Positions 16,731-25,806 of a stretch of 38,982 nucleotides of DNA are shown piece after piece; within the stretch, counting starts at the first letter, position 1, and each line of letters begins with the position of its first letter. This DNA comes from Candidatus Sumerlaeota bacterium. Its GTDB lineage: Bacteria > Sumerlaeota > Sumerlaeia > Sumerlaeales > Sumerlaeaceae. The stretch spans positions 634,917 to 673,898 of the forward strand of contig JADFCV010000001.1 of NCBI GenBank assembly GCA_017161655.1, read 5' to 3'. The notes under the pieces are model-generated. The model saw only the letters and a list, made by a program, of their open reading frames with translations. It did no database searches and was not told where the DNA came from. The translations under genes and the position numbers were made by a program.

Positions 16731-17507
16731 ATGATTATCGAGGTCTTGACGCTTTTCCCTGAAATGTTTGGGCCAGTGATTGGCTCAAGCATGCTCAAAC
16801 GAGCCCAGGACCGCGGCATTGTGACAATCCGGGTTCGTAACATCCGCGAATTCACAACTGACAAACACCACGTTGCAGACGACACTCCCTATGGCGGCGG
16901 GCCTGGTATGGTCCTCAAACCTGAGCCTATCGCGGCGGCAATTGAAGCAACAGTCGAAGCAAATGCACCCACCCCCTTAATGCGAGTGTACCTCACTCCT
17001 GACGGTGAACCGTGGTCCCAGAAACTGGCTGAGGAATTTGCCAAGTTACCTGGCCTGCTTCTTCTCTGCGGCCATTACGAGGGAGTGGATCAGCGGATCC
17101 GCGATCATTTCATAGATCGCGAGATTTCCATCGGCGACTATGTCCTCACGGGAGGAGAAATCCCCGCGATGGTTGTCATCGATTCTGTTGTGCGTCTCTT
17201 GCCTGGTGCATTGGGGAATTCCGAGAGCTCGCGGAATGATTCTTTCAGTGGAGATGGGTTACTTGACTATCCGCATTATACCCGACCGGCCGTATTCCGC
17301 GGACACGGGATTCCTGAAATCCTGCTCTCAGGTCACCACAAAAGGATTGAAGAGTGGAGGCGAGAACAGTCATTGCTCCGCACATTAAAGAGGCGCCCCG
17401 ACATTATCGAAAGACTTCTTCCCACTCTGAGCCCAAAAGACAAAGAATTCATCGAGAAACATCGCTTTAAACGTCAGAACGATTCTGACGAAACTTCTGA
17501 GGGATAG
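16731..17507 (+). CDS. trmD: tRNA (guanine-37-N1)-methyltransferase TrmD
   Basis: TrmD methylates G37 of tRNAs for Leu, Pro and Arg with S-adenosylmethionine, which prevents frameshifting. The protein has 258 residues, the usual length. It starts MIIEVLTLFPEMF and contains VADDTPYGGGPGMVLKPEP, then the trefoil-knot SAM site LLCGHYEGVDQRI and GDYVLTGGEIPAM with SVVRLLPGALGN, and the TRPAVFRGHGIPEILLSGHH segment. All family hallmarks are intact. It usually sits in rpsP-rimM-trmD-rplS; here it follows the LolA-like gene by 12 bases and none of those partners is present. Its last 34 bases overlap the convergent yhcC-type gene. Confidence 0.97.
   Translation: MIIEVLTLFPEMFGPVIGSSMLKRAQDRGIVTIRVRNIREFTTDKHHVADDTPYGGGPGMVLKPEPIAAAIEATVEANAPTPLMRVYLTPDGEPWSQKLAEEFAKLPGLLLLCGHYEGVDQRIRDHFIDREISIGDYVLTGGEIPAMVVIDSVVRLLPGALGNSESSRNDSFSGDGLLDYPHYTRPAVFRGHGIPEILLSGHHKRIEEWRREQSLLRTLKRRPDIIERLLPTLSPKDKEFIEKHRFKRQNDSDETSEG
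17472..17490 (-). terminator. Hairpin at the trmD/yhcC-type overlap, possible terminator
   Basis: CGTCAGAA (17472-17479) pairs with TTCTGACG (17483-17490), eight perfect pairs around a three-base loop. It includes the stop codon of the minus-strand gene. On the minus strand TTTAAAG follows, a weak T-run; on the plus strand no T-run follows. Confidence 0.4.
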
Positions 17508-18415
17508 CGAGCCCCTTGACGTGAGCGTCGGCGCTCAAGCTCCTTCTCGATACTGTGGATAACCAGGTTCTTGTCGAGGGCCCAAGCTGGCGCGAGGTGA
17601 TACTGCCGTGGTGCCTGACCAGAGAGTCGATGTATGAGGCACCGAGGTGAAAGAATCTCAAGTCCATCAGCGACAAGCGAAACATATTCCTCGAAACCTA
17701 GCACACGGCATTTCCCATCACGCCACCAGCTGGCCAGTGTCGCGCGCGAGTCAATGTAGAGATTATGAATCTTTGCACCATCGGCCATGATCTCATTAAG
17801 GAAACGAATCGTCCGGAGGAAGTCTTCGCCAGTGTCGCCAGGAAGACCAGCAATAACATGCGCTACAAGCTCAAGTCCGGCCTGTTTCACCAGTTGCGCA
17901 GCACGACGGTAGTCATCGACGGTCTCAGCTCTATTCATTTGATCTAGAGTTCGTTGGTTTATCGTCTGTACGCCAATTTCGACCCAGACACGCAACCCAC
18001 GAGTAACATACTCGGCAAGCAGCTCGCAAACTGCGGGTGTTATACAGTCCGCCCGTGTGCCTACACTAAGACCGACAACCTGAGGATCTGCCGTTGCTTC
18101 ATCGTAGAGTGAGCGAAGGCGTGGAATTGATGCATAAGTGTTAGTGAAGGCTTGAAAGTAAGCGATAAATCGCGCAGCGCCGTAACGCTGTTCACAGCGC
18201 TTTTTTTGGTTCCTCAGTTGCTGCGTAATGGAATCTGTCGGAACGATATGCGCAGCGCCGCTACCACTTGCATCGCAGAAATAGCAGCCTCCCCTAGCCT
18301 TTGTCCCGTCACGATTAGGGCATGTAAACCCACCATCCAAGCACAGCTTTTGTACTCGGCAGCCATAAACCTGAAGAAGATGTGTGTGAAAATAATTTAC
18401 GCATGTCTGGTGCAT
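17474..18415 (-). CDS. YhcC-type radical SAM protein (TIGR01212 family)
   Basis: The protein has 313 residues. Its Fe-S site is C-x11-C-x2-C: Cys32 in TCPNRDGTKARGG, then Cys44 and Cys47 (GGCYFC). The rest of the TIM barrel has LSVGTRADCITP, VWVEIGVQTINQRTLDQMNR and HVIAGLPGDTGEDFL, all strong for the YhcC family (related to Elp3-like enzymes). The reaction of YhcC is not established as far as I know. The ATG at 18415 is followed by the family's YFHTHLLQVYGCRVQKL. It converges on trmD with a 34-base overlap, and the hairpin at 17472-17490 lies on its stop codon. The 148 bases upstream are shared with the divergent PBP1A gene; I see no clear promoter there. Confidence 0.9.
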   Translation of the reverse strand: MHQTCVNYFHTHLLQVYGCRVQKLCLDGGFTCPNRDGTKARGGCYFCDASGSGAAHIVPTDSITQQLRNQKKRCEQRYGAARFIAYFQAFTNTYASIPRLRSLYDEATADPQVVGLSVGTRADCITPAVCELLAEYVTRGLRVWVEIGVQTINQRTLDQMNRAETVDDYRRAAQLVKQAGLELVAHVIAGLPGDTGEDFLRTIRFLNEIMADGAKIHNLYIDSRATLASWWRDGKCRVLGFEEYVSLVADGLEILSPRCLIHRLSGQAPRQYHLAPAWALDKNLVIHSIEKELERRRSRQGARYPSEVSSESF

Positions 18416-18563
18416 GGCCTAATCTTTTCAAATAATCACTACAACGAATGAGTACGATGAATTAGGTCCGGTGCGTGCGGACTCACGAGACGAAATGATT
18501 GAGGCGCTGCCAAAATTTCAGCGAGCGGCAACCTGAGGTGTTTGGGCCACTCGAAGTTCTATC

Positions 18564-20987
18564 ATGAAGCGATATCCCCTTCTCCGAAATTTCTTCTATG
18601 TCTTTGTAGCGCTGGTGCTGCTGCTGGTGTTCGTATCGGGCATCGCTGTGGGAGCCTTACTGGGATACCTTGATAGTCTACCCCCGCTGGAGCCACTGCA
18701 GAATTATAACCCACCGGAAGTCAGCCGCGTCTTCGATCGGACAGGGAACACTCAACTCGCCGAACTCTTCAACGCAGAGCGAAGAGAGTACGTGCCTATC
18801 ACTGAAATTCCCGAGCACCTAAAACAAGCACTTATTGCCATAGAGGACGAACGCTTTTATTATCACTTTGGTGTCGATGTCCGCGGCGTCATCCGCGCAT
18901 TGATGACAAACCTCACCGGCGGCAAGGTTCAAGGCGCCAGCACACTCACCATGCAGGTTGCTAGGAATATCGTCTTGCAAGATCGGCGTCGTGTTTACTC
19001 CCGCAAGCTTAAGGAGATTCTCGCGGCTCTCCAGATTGAGCGATATTTTTCCAAAGACCAAATTCTTGAGTTTTATCTTAATCACATGTTTTTTGGGGAA
19101 CGTTCGAATGGGGTTCAAGCCGCCGCGCGGACCTATTTCAACAAGTCGGTGAAAGACCTTACTGTACCGGAAGCCGCGACGATTGCAGGTCTCCTTAAGG
19201 CGCCCAGCATGTTCTCCCCGATGCGATATCCTGAGCGCGCGAAAGGACGCCGAAACTTGGTGCTTATGAATATGCGCCGACTCGGCTTCATTAAAAGCGA
19301 TGAGGAGCTCCAGCGATATTTAGAAACACCACTCGAGCTAAATCCTGCCCAAAGAGTTAAAGAAACAGCGCCTTATTTCGTCGATTATGTTCGGTACTGG
19401 ATGACCCGAGAGAAATCTTCAGCGGATTCGATCGAGCTAAGCCAGAAAGGTTACACCATCATTGGAACGGTCGATCTTGGATTCCAGAAAATCTGCGAAG
19501 AGGAACTCAGTAAGGGACTGCGCGAAGTAGAAAAGGAAATCGAGCGTCAGAAACCTGCACGATTTGAGCAAGAAGCCTCCGCATTGGGGCGGGTAAAAAA
19601 AGGCCAAGCTCGCTTAGCCCGAATCCGCGAAGTGCGCCAGGAGTCCATCATTGTCACATTGCAAGGTTTCACGGGGGAAGTTCCACTTCCTAAGACCTTG
19701 CCCTACTTTGACCCCGCAGCTGTGGTCAAGCCCGGTAACCTGATTGACATTTATATCCAGGACGTGCGCGGGAACAAAATGGAGGCTTATCTTTACGACA
19801 AGAGCCACGTGCAAGGTGCAGCAGTGCTTCTTGATGTTCATACGGGAGAAGTCCTCGCGCTCGTTGGCGGCGATGACTTTTTCGACAACGCGAACAGTGG
19901 ACAGTGGAACCGAGCTTATGCAGGCGGCCGCCAGCCTGGCTCGTGTTGGAAGCCTCTCCTTTATGCTTCGGCGGTTGACCTGAATGATGCTTCTGGTAAA
20001 CCTCGCTTCACACCAGCTTATGTGCTTCAGGATGAGCCCCTCACCTTCCCCGACGGTTACGCACCCAAAAACTACGAGGGGAGATTCTATGGTCCGACAT
20101 GCCTGCAGGAGGCTCTGGTCAAGTCTAGGAATGTCCCGACAATCAAGCTTTTCTTAGAAATCGGACCACGTAACGCCGTGCCACTCTACCATCGCTTCAA
20201 TATGGTAAACCGCCCATCGAATTGGGACCTGGACCCGGTGCCCTCGATGCCTTTGGGTACTCCAAACGTCACTCCGCTTGAGCTTGCTAGCGCATACGCC
20301 GTTATTGCTAACGCTGGGGAGGGCATTCAGCCGCATCCTATCCGCCGACGTTTTAGCGCAAAGGATCCAACTGACTCGGCCATAGAGCGCCCAGAGCGTG
20401 TGCGCGTGCTCTCGCCGCAAGCGGCCTATATCACCACGCGCATGATGATGGATGTTGTTCGACTAGGCACAGCTAAAACCACGGTAGGAAAATGGGCAGA
20501 AGAACAGCGTGCGAAGGGACGACAAATTCCCGAAATCGCCGGGAAGACGGGAACCACAAATAATTGTTTTGTCGCATGGTTCGTCGGATTTACCCCGGAT
20601 GTAGTTCTCGCAGTGTATGTCGGCTACGATCAGCATCGCTCCATGGGGCCGAAAATGGTCGGAGGAAAGACAGTTGGGCCCATTTGGGCTGCCATGATGG
20701 ATCGTATTTTGCAGAGTCGCACCGACTGGAAAATGCAGTTCGATGTGCCGCCAGGTATCACCTTTGCTGACATCTGTTCAAAGAGTGGGAAACGGCCTAC
20801 AGAAGCTTGTTACGCAAGTGGCGACACTGTGTTCCAACACACAGCATTCAAAGCAGGAAGCGAGCCGACTGGAAGCTGCCAGTATCACACCGCAGCCCAG
20901 CCTTCTGAAGAAACGTCAGAGGATCCGGAGGCGAACTACGAACCAGCGCCAGTTCAGCGTTCGTTTTTCGGATGGCGCGTTCAATAG
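18564..20987 (+). CDS. mrcA: Class A penicillin-binding protein 1A
   Basis: This bifunctional inner-membrane enzyme polymerises and cross-links peptidoglycan. The protein has 807 residues. One N-terminal transmembrane helix lies at about 10-35. The glycosyltransferase domain (about 55-235) has the catalytic glutamate Glu94 in EDERFYYHFGVD and the GASTLTMQVARN motif. An OB-like insert sits at about 335-410. The transpeptidase domain has the three active-site motifs: SCWK with Ser460, SRN with Ser521 and KTGTT with Lys661. A Pro/Glu-rich tail ends the protein. Motif order and length fit PBP1A; the symbol mrcA is by analogy (ponA elsewhere). The ATG lacks a good ribosome binding site. A terminator hairpin follows at 21021. 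Confidence 0.94.
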   Translation: MKRYPLLRNFFYVFVALVLLLVFVSGIAVGALLGYLDSLPPLEPLQNYNPPEVSRVFDRTGNTQLAELFNAERREYVPITEIPEHLKQALIAIEDERFYYHFGVDVRGVIRALMTNLTGGKVQGASTLTMQVARNIVLQDRRRVYSRKLKEILAALQIERYFSKDQILEFYLNHMFFGERSNGVQAAARTYFNKSVKDLTVPEAATIAGLLKAPSMFSPMRYPERAKGRRNLVLMNMRRLGFIKSDEELQRYLETPLELNPAQRVKETAPYFVDYVRYWMTREKSSADSIELSQKGYTIIGTVDLGFQKICEEELSKGLREVEKEIERQKPARFEQEASALGRVKKGQARLARIREVRQESIIVTLQGFTGEVPLPKTLPYFDPAAVVKPGNLIDIYIQDVRGNKMEAYLYDKSHVQGAAVLLDVHTGEVLALVGGDDFFDNANSGQWNRAYAGGRQPGSCWKPLLYASAVDLNDASGKPRFTPAYVLQDEPLTFPDGYAPKNYEGRFYGPTCLQEALVKSRNVPTIKLFLEIGPRNAVPLYHRFNMVNRPSNWDLDPVPSMPLGTPNVTPLELASAYAVIANAGEGIQPHPIRRRFSAKDPTDSAIERPERVRVLSPQAAYITTRMMMDVVRLGTAKTTVGKWAEEQRAKGRQIPEIAGKTGTTNNCFVAWFVGFTPDVVLAVYVGYDQHRSMGPKMVGGKTVGPIWAAMMDRILQSRTDWKMQFDVPPGITFADICSKSGKRPTEACYASGDTVFQHTAFKAGSEPTGSCQYHTAAQPSEETSEDPEANYEPAPVQRSFFGWRVQ

Positions 20988-21020
20988 CCAGGACCTCTAA
21001 ACGAGCTATCTGAACGGCGC

Positions 21021-21045
21021 CTGGGAGAGCTTCCAGAACTTTTTC
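21021..21045 (+). terminator. Terminator of the PBP1A gene
   Basis: CTGGGA (21021-21026) pairs with TTCCAG (21031-21036), six pairs with one G-U, around GAGC; AACTTTTT follows. The orientation fits the end of the PBP1A gene 34 bases upstream. Confidence 0.55.
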
Positions 21046-21087
21046 CTCGCTCACGCAGATGAGCAGAAAACTGGAGTGCTAGCCGTC

Positions 21088-21723
21088 TCATCGGGAAGCA
21101 AAGGGCGCTTCGTAGATAATCTCGTACTCAGCTCCATCCGGCAAGAGATGGCTTCGATAGAGAGTCAAACATCCTGCCACAAAATTCCCCACATCCGCAC
21201 TCTGATGCGCTGCCACAACGTCCCGCAAGCCGGCCAGGCCACGCATCGATTTTATACGCGCAAGAGTCACGTGAGGCCGAAATGGGCGTTGATCCAAGCG
21301 AAATCCAGCCTCAGTAAGACCATCACTCAGAGTCTCCTGGACTCGCTGCACCCCCCCGATTTCGCCCCGGAGATGAAGTGCAATAACCCTTGGATTCCTG
21401 TCAGTAGGAAACAACGTTAGCCGCCCTAGTGTGAGGGACAGCGGCGACACACCCTGTGTAGCAGCTGACATAATCCGCTCGATATCAGAAATCTTGCTAA
21501 GGGGTGTCGCACCGAGAAAGGCGAGCGTCATGTGGAGTGACTCTGCTTTCACCCAGGCTGGATGCGCGCCGGTGAACTGAATTCCTGCGCGAAGGCGACT
21601 CATGAGTTTCTCGCACTCACGTTTAATTTCGGAGGGGAACCGCAACGCAATGAAGAGTCGCCACGTTGTGGCTCCATTCGAAATTGGTGCAAATTCTTGC
21701 GCCAAATCGCTAGGTCGCTCCAT
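21088..21723 (-). CDS. thpR: RNA 2',3'-cyclic phosphodiesterase (2H phosphoesterase)
   Basis: The protein has 211 residues. It carries the two HxTx motifs of the 2H family: HMTL at His64 and HVTL at His151, about 87 residues apart as usual. The N-terminal WRLFIALRFPSEIK and the middle LTLGRLTLFPTDRNPRVIAL match ThpR/LigT. These enzymes open 2',3'-cyclic phosphates on RNA, giving 2'-phosphate ends, and can act as reversible 2'-5' RNA ligases. AAGGG precedes the ATG at 9 bases. The gene follows the STAS gene by 46 bases on the same strand, so they may be co-transcribed; no functional link is known to me. Confidence 0.92.
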   Translation of the reverse strand: MERPSDLAQEFAPISNGATTWRLFIALRFPSEIKRECEKLMSRLRAGIQFTGAHPAWVKAESLHMTLAFLGATPLSKISDIERIMSAATQGVSPLSLTLGRLTLFPTDRNPRVIALHLRGEIGGVQRVQETLSDGLTEAGFRLDQRPFRPHVTLARIKSMRGLAGLRDVVAAHQSADVGNFVAGCLTLYRSHLLPDGAEYEIIYEAPFASR

Positions 21724-21769
21724 GTTTCAAACCCTTACGTGAACACTTCTACCAACGTTGCGGAGGTTA

Positions 21770-22207
21770 TTACGGACGCGAGGTGGGAATCCTATCCTCC
21801 TCTCGCGTCGTGATTCGAACCGGAAACACACGATTGAGCAACGTAATATTAAGCATTCTGAGAACTGGACGCGAAGGATTTTGGAGAATGAGCGATCCAC
21901 CCTTGCTAGCAAGCTCCTTCTTAAGTTCGACCAACACGGTGAGTCCGGGAGTGTCGATGTAAGTACACTTCTGTAAATCTAGGACTACCGGGGCATTCGG
22001 ATGAGCTTGGATGTGGCTAAGAAGATTGGCGCGAGCACTCCCGCAATTTTCGGCGCCAATCGGATCTTGGACAAAAATTACCAGTTCATTACCTATCATT
22101 TGCGATAGGCAGCGTACCTCTAACGGTAACCCTTTTCTTCGATCGAACTCAACTGATGCCTCTTTCCGCCGTCGGCGATCAGCTCGACTTTGTCGGCGTT
22201 GTTCCAT
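21770..22207 (-). CDS. STAS-domain protein (anti-sigma factor antagonist family)
   Basis: The protein has 145 residues. The first 30 or so are very basic (QSRADRRRRKEASVEFDRRK). The STAS domain runs from about 33 to 135, with VVLDLQKCTYIDTPGLTVL and the following GGSLILQNPSRPVLRMLNIT. In SpoIIAA/RsbV relatives the segment is D-S-[ST]-G with a phosphorylated serine; here it is D-T-P-G, so phosphorylation would have to fall on the threonine or is lost. No anti-sigma kinase, phosphatase or sigma factor is nearby. AGGAG precedes the ATG at 8 bases. The gene lies between tRNA-Leu and thpR. It may regulate by partner switching, or be a STAS adaptor of another kind. Confidence 0.85.
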   Translation of the reverse strand: MEQRRQSRADRRRRKEASVEFDRRKGLPLEVRCLSQMIGNELVIFVQDPIGAENCGSARANLLSHIQAHPNAPVVLDLQKCTYIDTPGLTVLVELKKELASKGGSLILQNPSRPVLRMLNITLLNRVFPVRITTREEDRIPTSRP

Positions 22208-22356
22208 CCTCTCACTCCTGCCCAGGCTAAAAAAGCATCGTACTTTTCACATCGTGCCCAAGTACTCTTTCGATGGCTTCCAAACAGATTCATGCACATG
22301 CCCACGCTCGAATTCAATGAGAGAGTACAAGAATGAGGCGGGATAAAAAAGGAAAA

Positions 22357-22440
22357 TGCCGGGACGGGGATTTGAACCCCGACGGGATTGCTCCCGCCAG
22401 CCCCTCAAGCTGGTGCGTCTGCCAATTCCGCCACCCCGGC
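22357..22440 (-). tRNA. tRNA-Leu, anticodon GAG
   Basis: The acceptor stem GCCGGGG pairs with the 3' end TCCCGGC, with a G-U at position 7 and discriminator A. The D arm, the anticodon arm CCAGC-TTGAGGG-GCTGG (anticodon GAG), the long variable arm CGGGAGCAATCCCG of class II tRNAs and the T arm with GGTTCAAATCC are all present. The 3' CCA is not encoded (TTT follows). A TATAAC-like -10 box lies about 30 bases upstream on the minus strand (22470-22475). It follows the exported-unknown gene by 62 bases. Confidence 0.97.
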
Positions 22441-22502
22441 ATGATGGCTAAGCTTGGGTTGCCGCGGTTGTTATACCGAATCTCAGCGCAATTATTTGTC
22501 CT

Positions 22503-23281
22503 TCAGTTGTGACTTTTTGCCCCTGGATATGGCGTGGGCTCGATGGGCGGATGCCTTCCCGTGTCCAAATGCGGGCTTATCTTCTTTTCGGTAAATTTTG
22601 CGCCAGACAAGGCTTTCTCATCGAGCTGAAAAGGGCCGACCTCAGCCACAACTGGAGCAACCGCGAAAGTTGTCGCAACGTTGAGTGATCGTGCGAACCG
22701 ATCAACGGGTATGATGTGGAGAACCAGTGATATTTCACGAATAGATGGCCCGTTGGAGGGCAGCGCAAAATTCCCCGCAAAGAAACACCCCTTCGGGTCC
22801 CATACCGGCACAAGCGTCGTTGTTGTCGTCAGAGTCTGATTGGATTTAGGATCCTTGACGAGACACTTCACATCGGCACCAGCGAAACATTGATGCGTCT
22901 TTGAATCCTCTAACGACACCTGCACACCAAAGAGATCGTCGGGTTGAGGTTCTCGCAGAGCCAGATTCTCCTTCTCAAAAGAAAACCACGAAAGAGGCTG
23001 GCTCACAGTGACTTTCACCGATAATCCCTGAAACTCGGCGACCCGAACTCTTTGCCGGCTTTCATCTTGTTCGAAATCTTGTCCCCTTTTTCTTTCTTGC
23101 AGAGGAGCTGAGCTAACTTGCTCGGATTTTTTCGCCAACTCGGTCCTCGGTGATTGTGGTCGAGCCGCAACTGCCCAACCTGGCAAAAGAGGGGTGCTCA
23201 GGAGCACCCCTCCCACCAGCTGGCAAACCAACCGAGAAAGGGTATGGAGCCGTGGACAACGCGCGGTCAGCACTTTGCTCA

Positions 23282-23282
<1 letters not shown>
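22503..23282 (-). CDS. Exported protein of unknown function, downstream of eno
   Basis: The protein has 259 residues from the ATG at 23282 (GTG 23285 is one codon earlier). An N-terminal segment with LVCQLVGGVLLSTPLLPGWAVA looks like a signal peptide cut near residue 40. A charged Glu/Gln/Arg-rich linker follows (about 45-80), then a beta-rich region, about 85-215, with LSVKVTVSQPLSWF, DLFGVQVSLEDSKT and ADVKCLVKDPKSNQ. The layout recalls immunoglobulin-like periplasmic proteins, but I do not recognise the family. The tail is Pro-rich. Its start overlaps the eno stop by one base (TGATG), so the two are translationally coupled or at least co-transcribed. Function unknown. Confidence 0.7.
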
Positions 23283-24601
<1,319 letters not shown>

Positions 24602-24679
24602 TCACCTTTCTTCCAAAGTTTTTCAGCACGCCCCTAGGCTAGGCTGGCAGGTTATTCATACAACAAGAAAATGCCGAAC

Positions 24680-24706
24680 CGTGTGAGAATTCCATTGTCT
24701 CACGTG
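24680..24706. promoter_or_regulatory. Inverted repeat between eno and the flippase-like gene
   Basis: GTGAGA (24683-24688) and TCTCAC (24698-24703) form a 6-base inverted repeat with a 9-base spacer; one C-G and two G-T pairs extend it. It overlaps the candidate -35 box at 24695-24700, so it could be an operator. Only one copy is seen. Confidence 0.3.
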
Positions 24707-24723
24707 CGTGCTCAACCTATATC
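24695..24723 (+). promoter_or_regulatory. Candidate promoter of the flippase-like gene, possibly leaderless
   Basis: TTGTCT (24695-24700) and TATATC (24718-24723) are 17 bases apart, each matching consensus at 4/6. Transcription would begin within a few bases of the ATG at 24733, which has no Shine-Dalgarno sequence. The geometry is nearly the same as at 5200-5237. Confidence 0.35.
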
Positions 24724-24732
24724 GCCGACACC

Positions 24733-25806
24733 ATGCTGAAGAATCCGCGCAGCCAATTTGTGATCGGCCTGATCATCAGCATCGTCGCCCTTGTCTTTAC
24801 GTTGCGTCCTGTGCGCCTTGACGAGCTGTGGCAGGCAGTGTCTTCCTTTCGATGGATTTGGAGCCTCCCGTTCCTTGCACTGACATTCTTGAGCATGTGG
24901 TTTCGTGCTCTGCGCTGGCATTACCTCATGCTGCCGACCCGCTCATTGACTGCTGGACGCCTATTTTCGCCCATGATGGCAGGCTTTGCTATCAACAGTC
25001 TATTTCCAGCTCGGGCAGGCGAGTTTCTTCGGGCTTCCGTTCTCAGCATCCGTGAGCAATTACCTTTCTCCAGTGTCTTCGCAACGATCGTTCTCGAGCG
25101 CATTTTTGATAGCATCACGTTGCTTGTTCTCGCAGCGGTTACCTTTTCGTTGCTAAAGATCGACCCTAATTTAGAAGTTCGTTACGGCAATTTACCCCCC
25201 CTCACTGGAGAAAAACTTCACGCTGTGTCGCTTCAGTTTAGCTATTTCTGCGCCGTCCTGCTCGGCGGAAGCATTGCTATACTCTGGCGGCCAGCGCGCC
25301 AGTTGTTGACGAAATCTATGCTCGCCATTCCTTTTGCTCCTCAGCGGATTCGCCATGCCCTTGTAGACATGCTTGAACATTTTGCGGCTGGAATGGAATC
25401 GCTGAAAAGCCTGCGAGCGGTATTCATGGTTACGCTATATTCGCTTGGAGTATGGGTGGCTGTTGGCGCCTCGATGCAGATTCTTGCCTTGGGTTTTCCT
25501 GGCATGAAAATGTCACTCACGCAAGGCGTTGCGATCACCGTAATCACATGCATTGCCATTCTTATCCCTGCAGCCCCGGGCTATTGGGGGCTCATGGAAA
25601 TCGGCATCGTTTTCGGAATGCTCGTCCTCAATGTGGTCAAAGACTACAGCCAGGCTCTTGCCTTCGCTTTTGTTTGTCATTCTCTCCAAATCTTTCCTAT
25701 CATTGCGGTAGGCCTCGCTTGCTTGTGGCGGGAGGGGTTCTCTTTGCATGAAGTTTTCGAACGACTCAAAAAAACTTTTGGAGAAGAGAATCATGAAACC
25801 CACTAA
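24733..25806 (+). CDS. Flippase-like membrane protein (LPG synthase TM-region / YbhN-UPF0104 family)
   Basis: The protein has 357 residues and about eight transmembrane helices. Family hallmarks are the early WFRALRWHYLMLP, then FSPMMAGFAINSLFPARAGEFLRASVLS and ATIVLERIFDSITLLVL, and the later PAAPGYWGLMEIGIVFGML. This domain is the integral part of lysylphosphatidylglycerol synthase (MprF flippase) and of the AglD/YbhN group, thought to move or help make lipid-linked sugars. No aminoacyl-transferase domain is attached. The ATG has no Shine-Dalgarno. The gene overlaps the following deacetylase by 14 bases, which suggests a joint role on a membrane lipid or glycan. Confidence 0.85.
   Translation: MLKNPRSQFVIGLIISIVALVFTLRPVRLDELWQAVSSFRWIWSLPFLALTFLSMWFRALRWHYLMLPTRSLTAGRLFSPMMAGFAINSLFPARAGEFLRASVLSIREQLPFSSVFATIVLERIFDSITLLVLAAVTFSLLKIDPNLEVRYGNLPPLTGEKLHAVSLQFSYFCAVLLGGSIAILWRPARQLLTKSMLAIPFAPQRIRHALVDMLEHFAAGMESLKSLRAVFMVTLYSLGVWVAVGASMQILALGFPGMKMSLTQGVAITVITCIAILIPAAPGYWGLMEIGIVFGMLVLNVVKDYSQALAFAFVCHSLQIFPIIAVGLACLWREGFSLHEVFERLKKTFGEENHETH

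Noticed and set aside
20848..21054. Minus-strand ORF of 68 codons starting EEKVLEALPGAV, a little like the start of translation factor IF-1
   Set aside because: It runs mostly antisense through the PBP1A gene, has a GTG start without a ribosome binding site, and the rest of IF-1 is absent in all frames nearby. The EALP match is probably chance.
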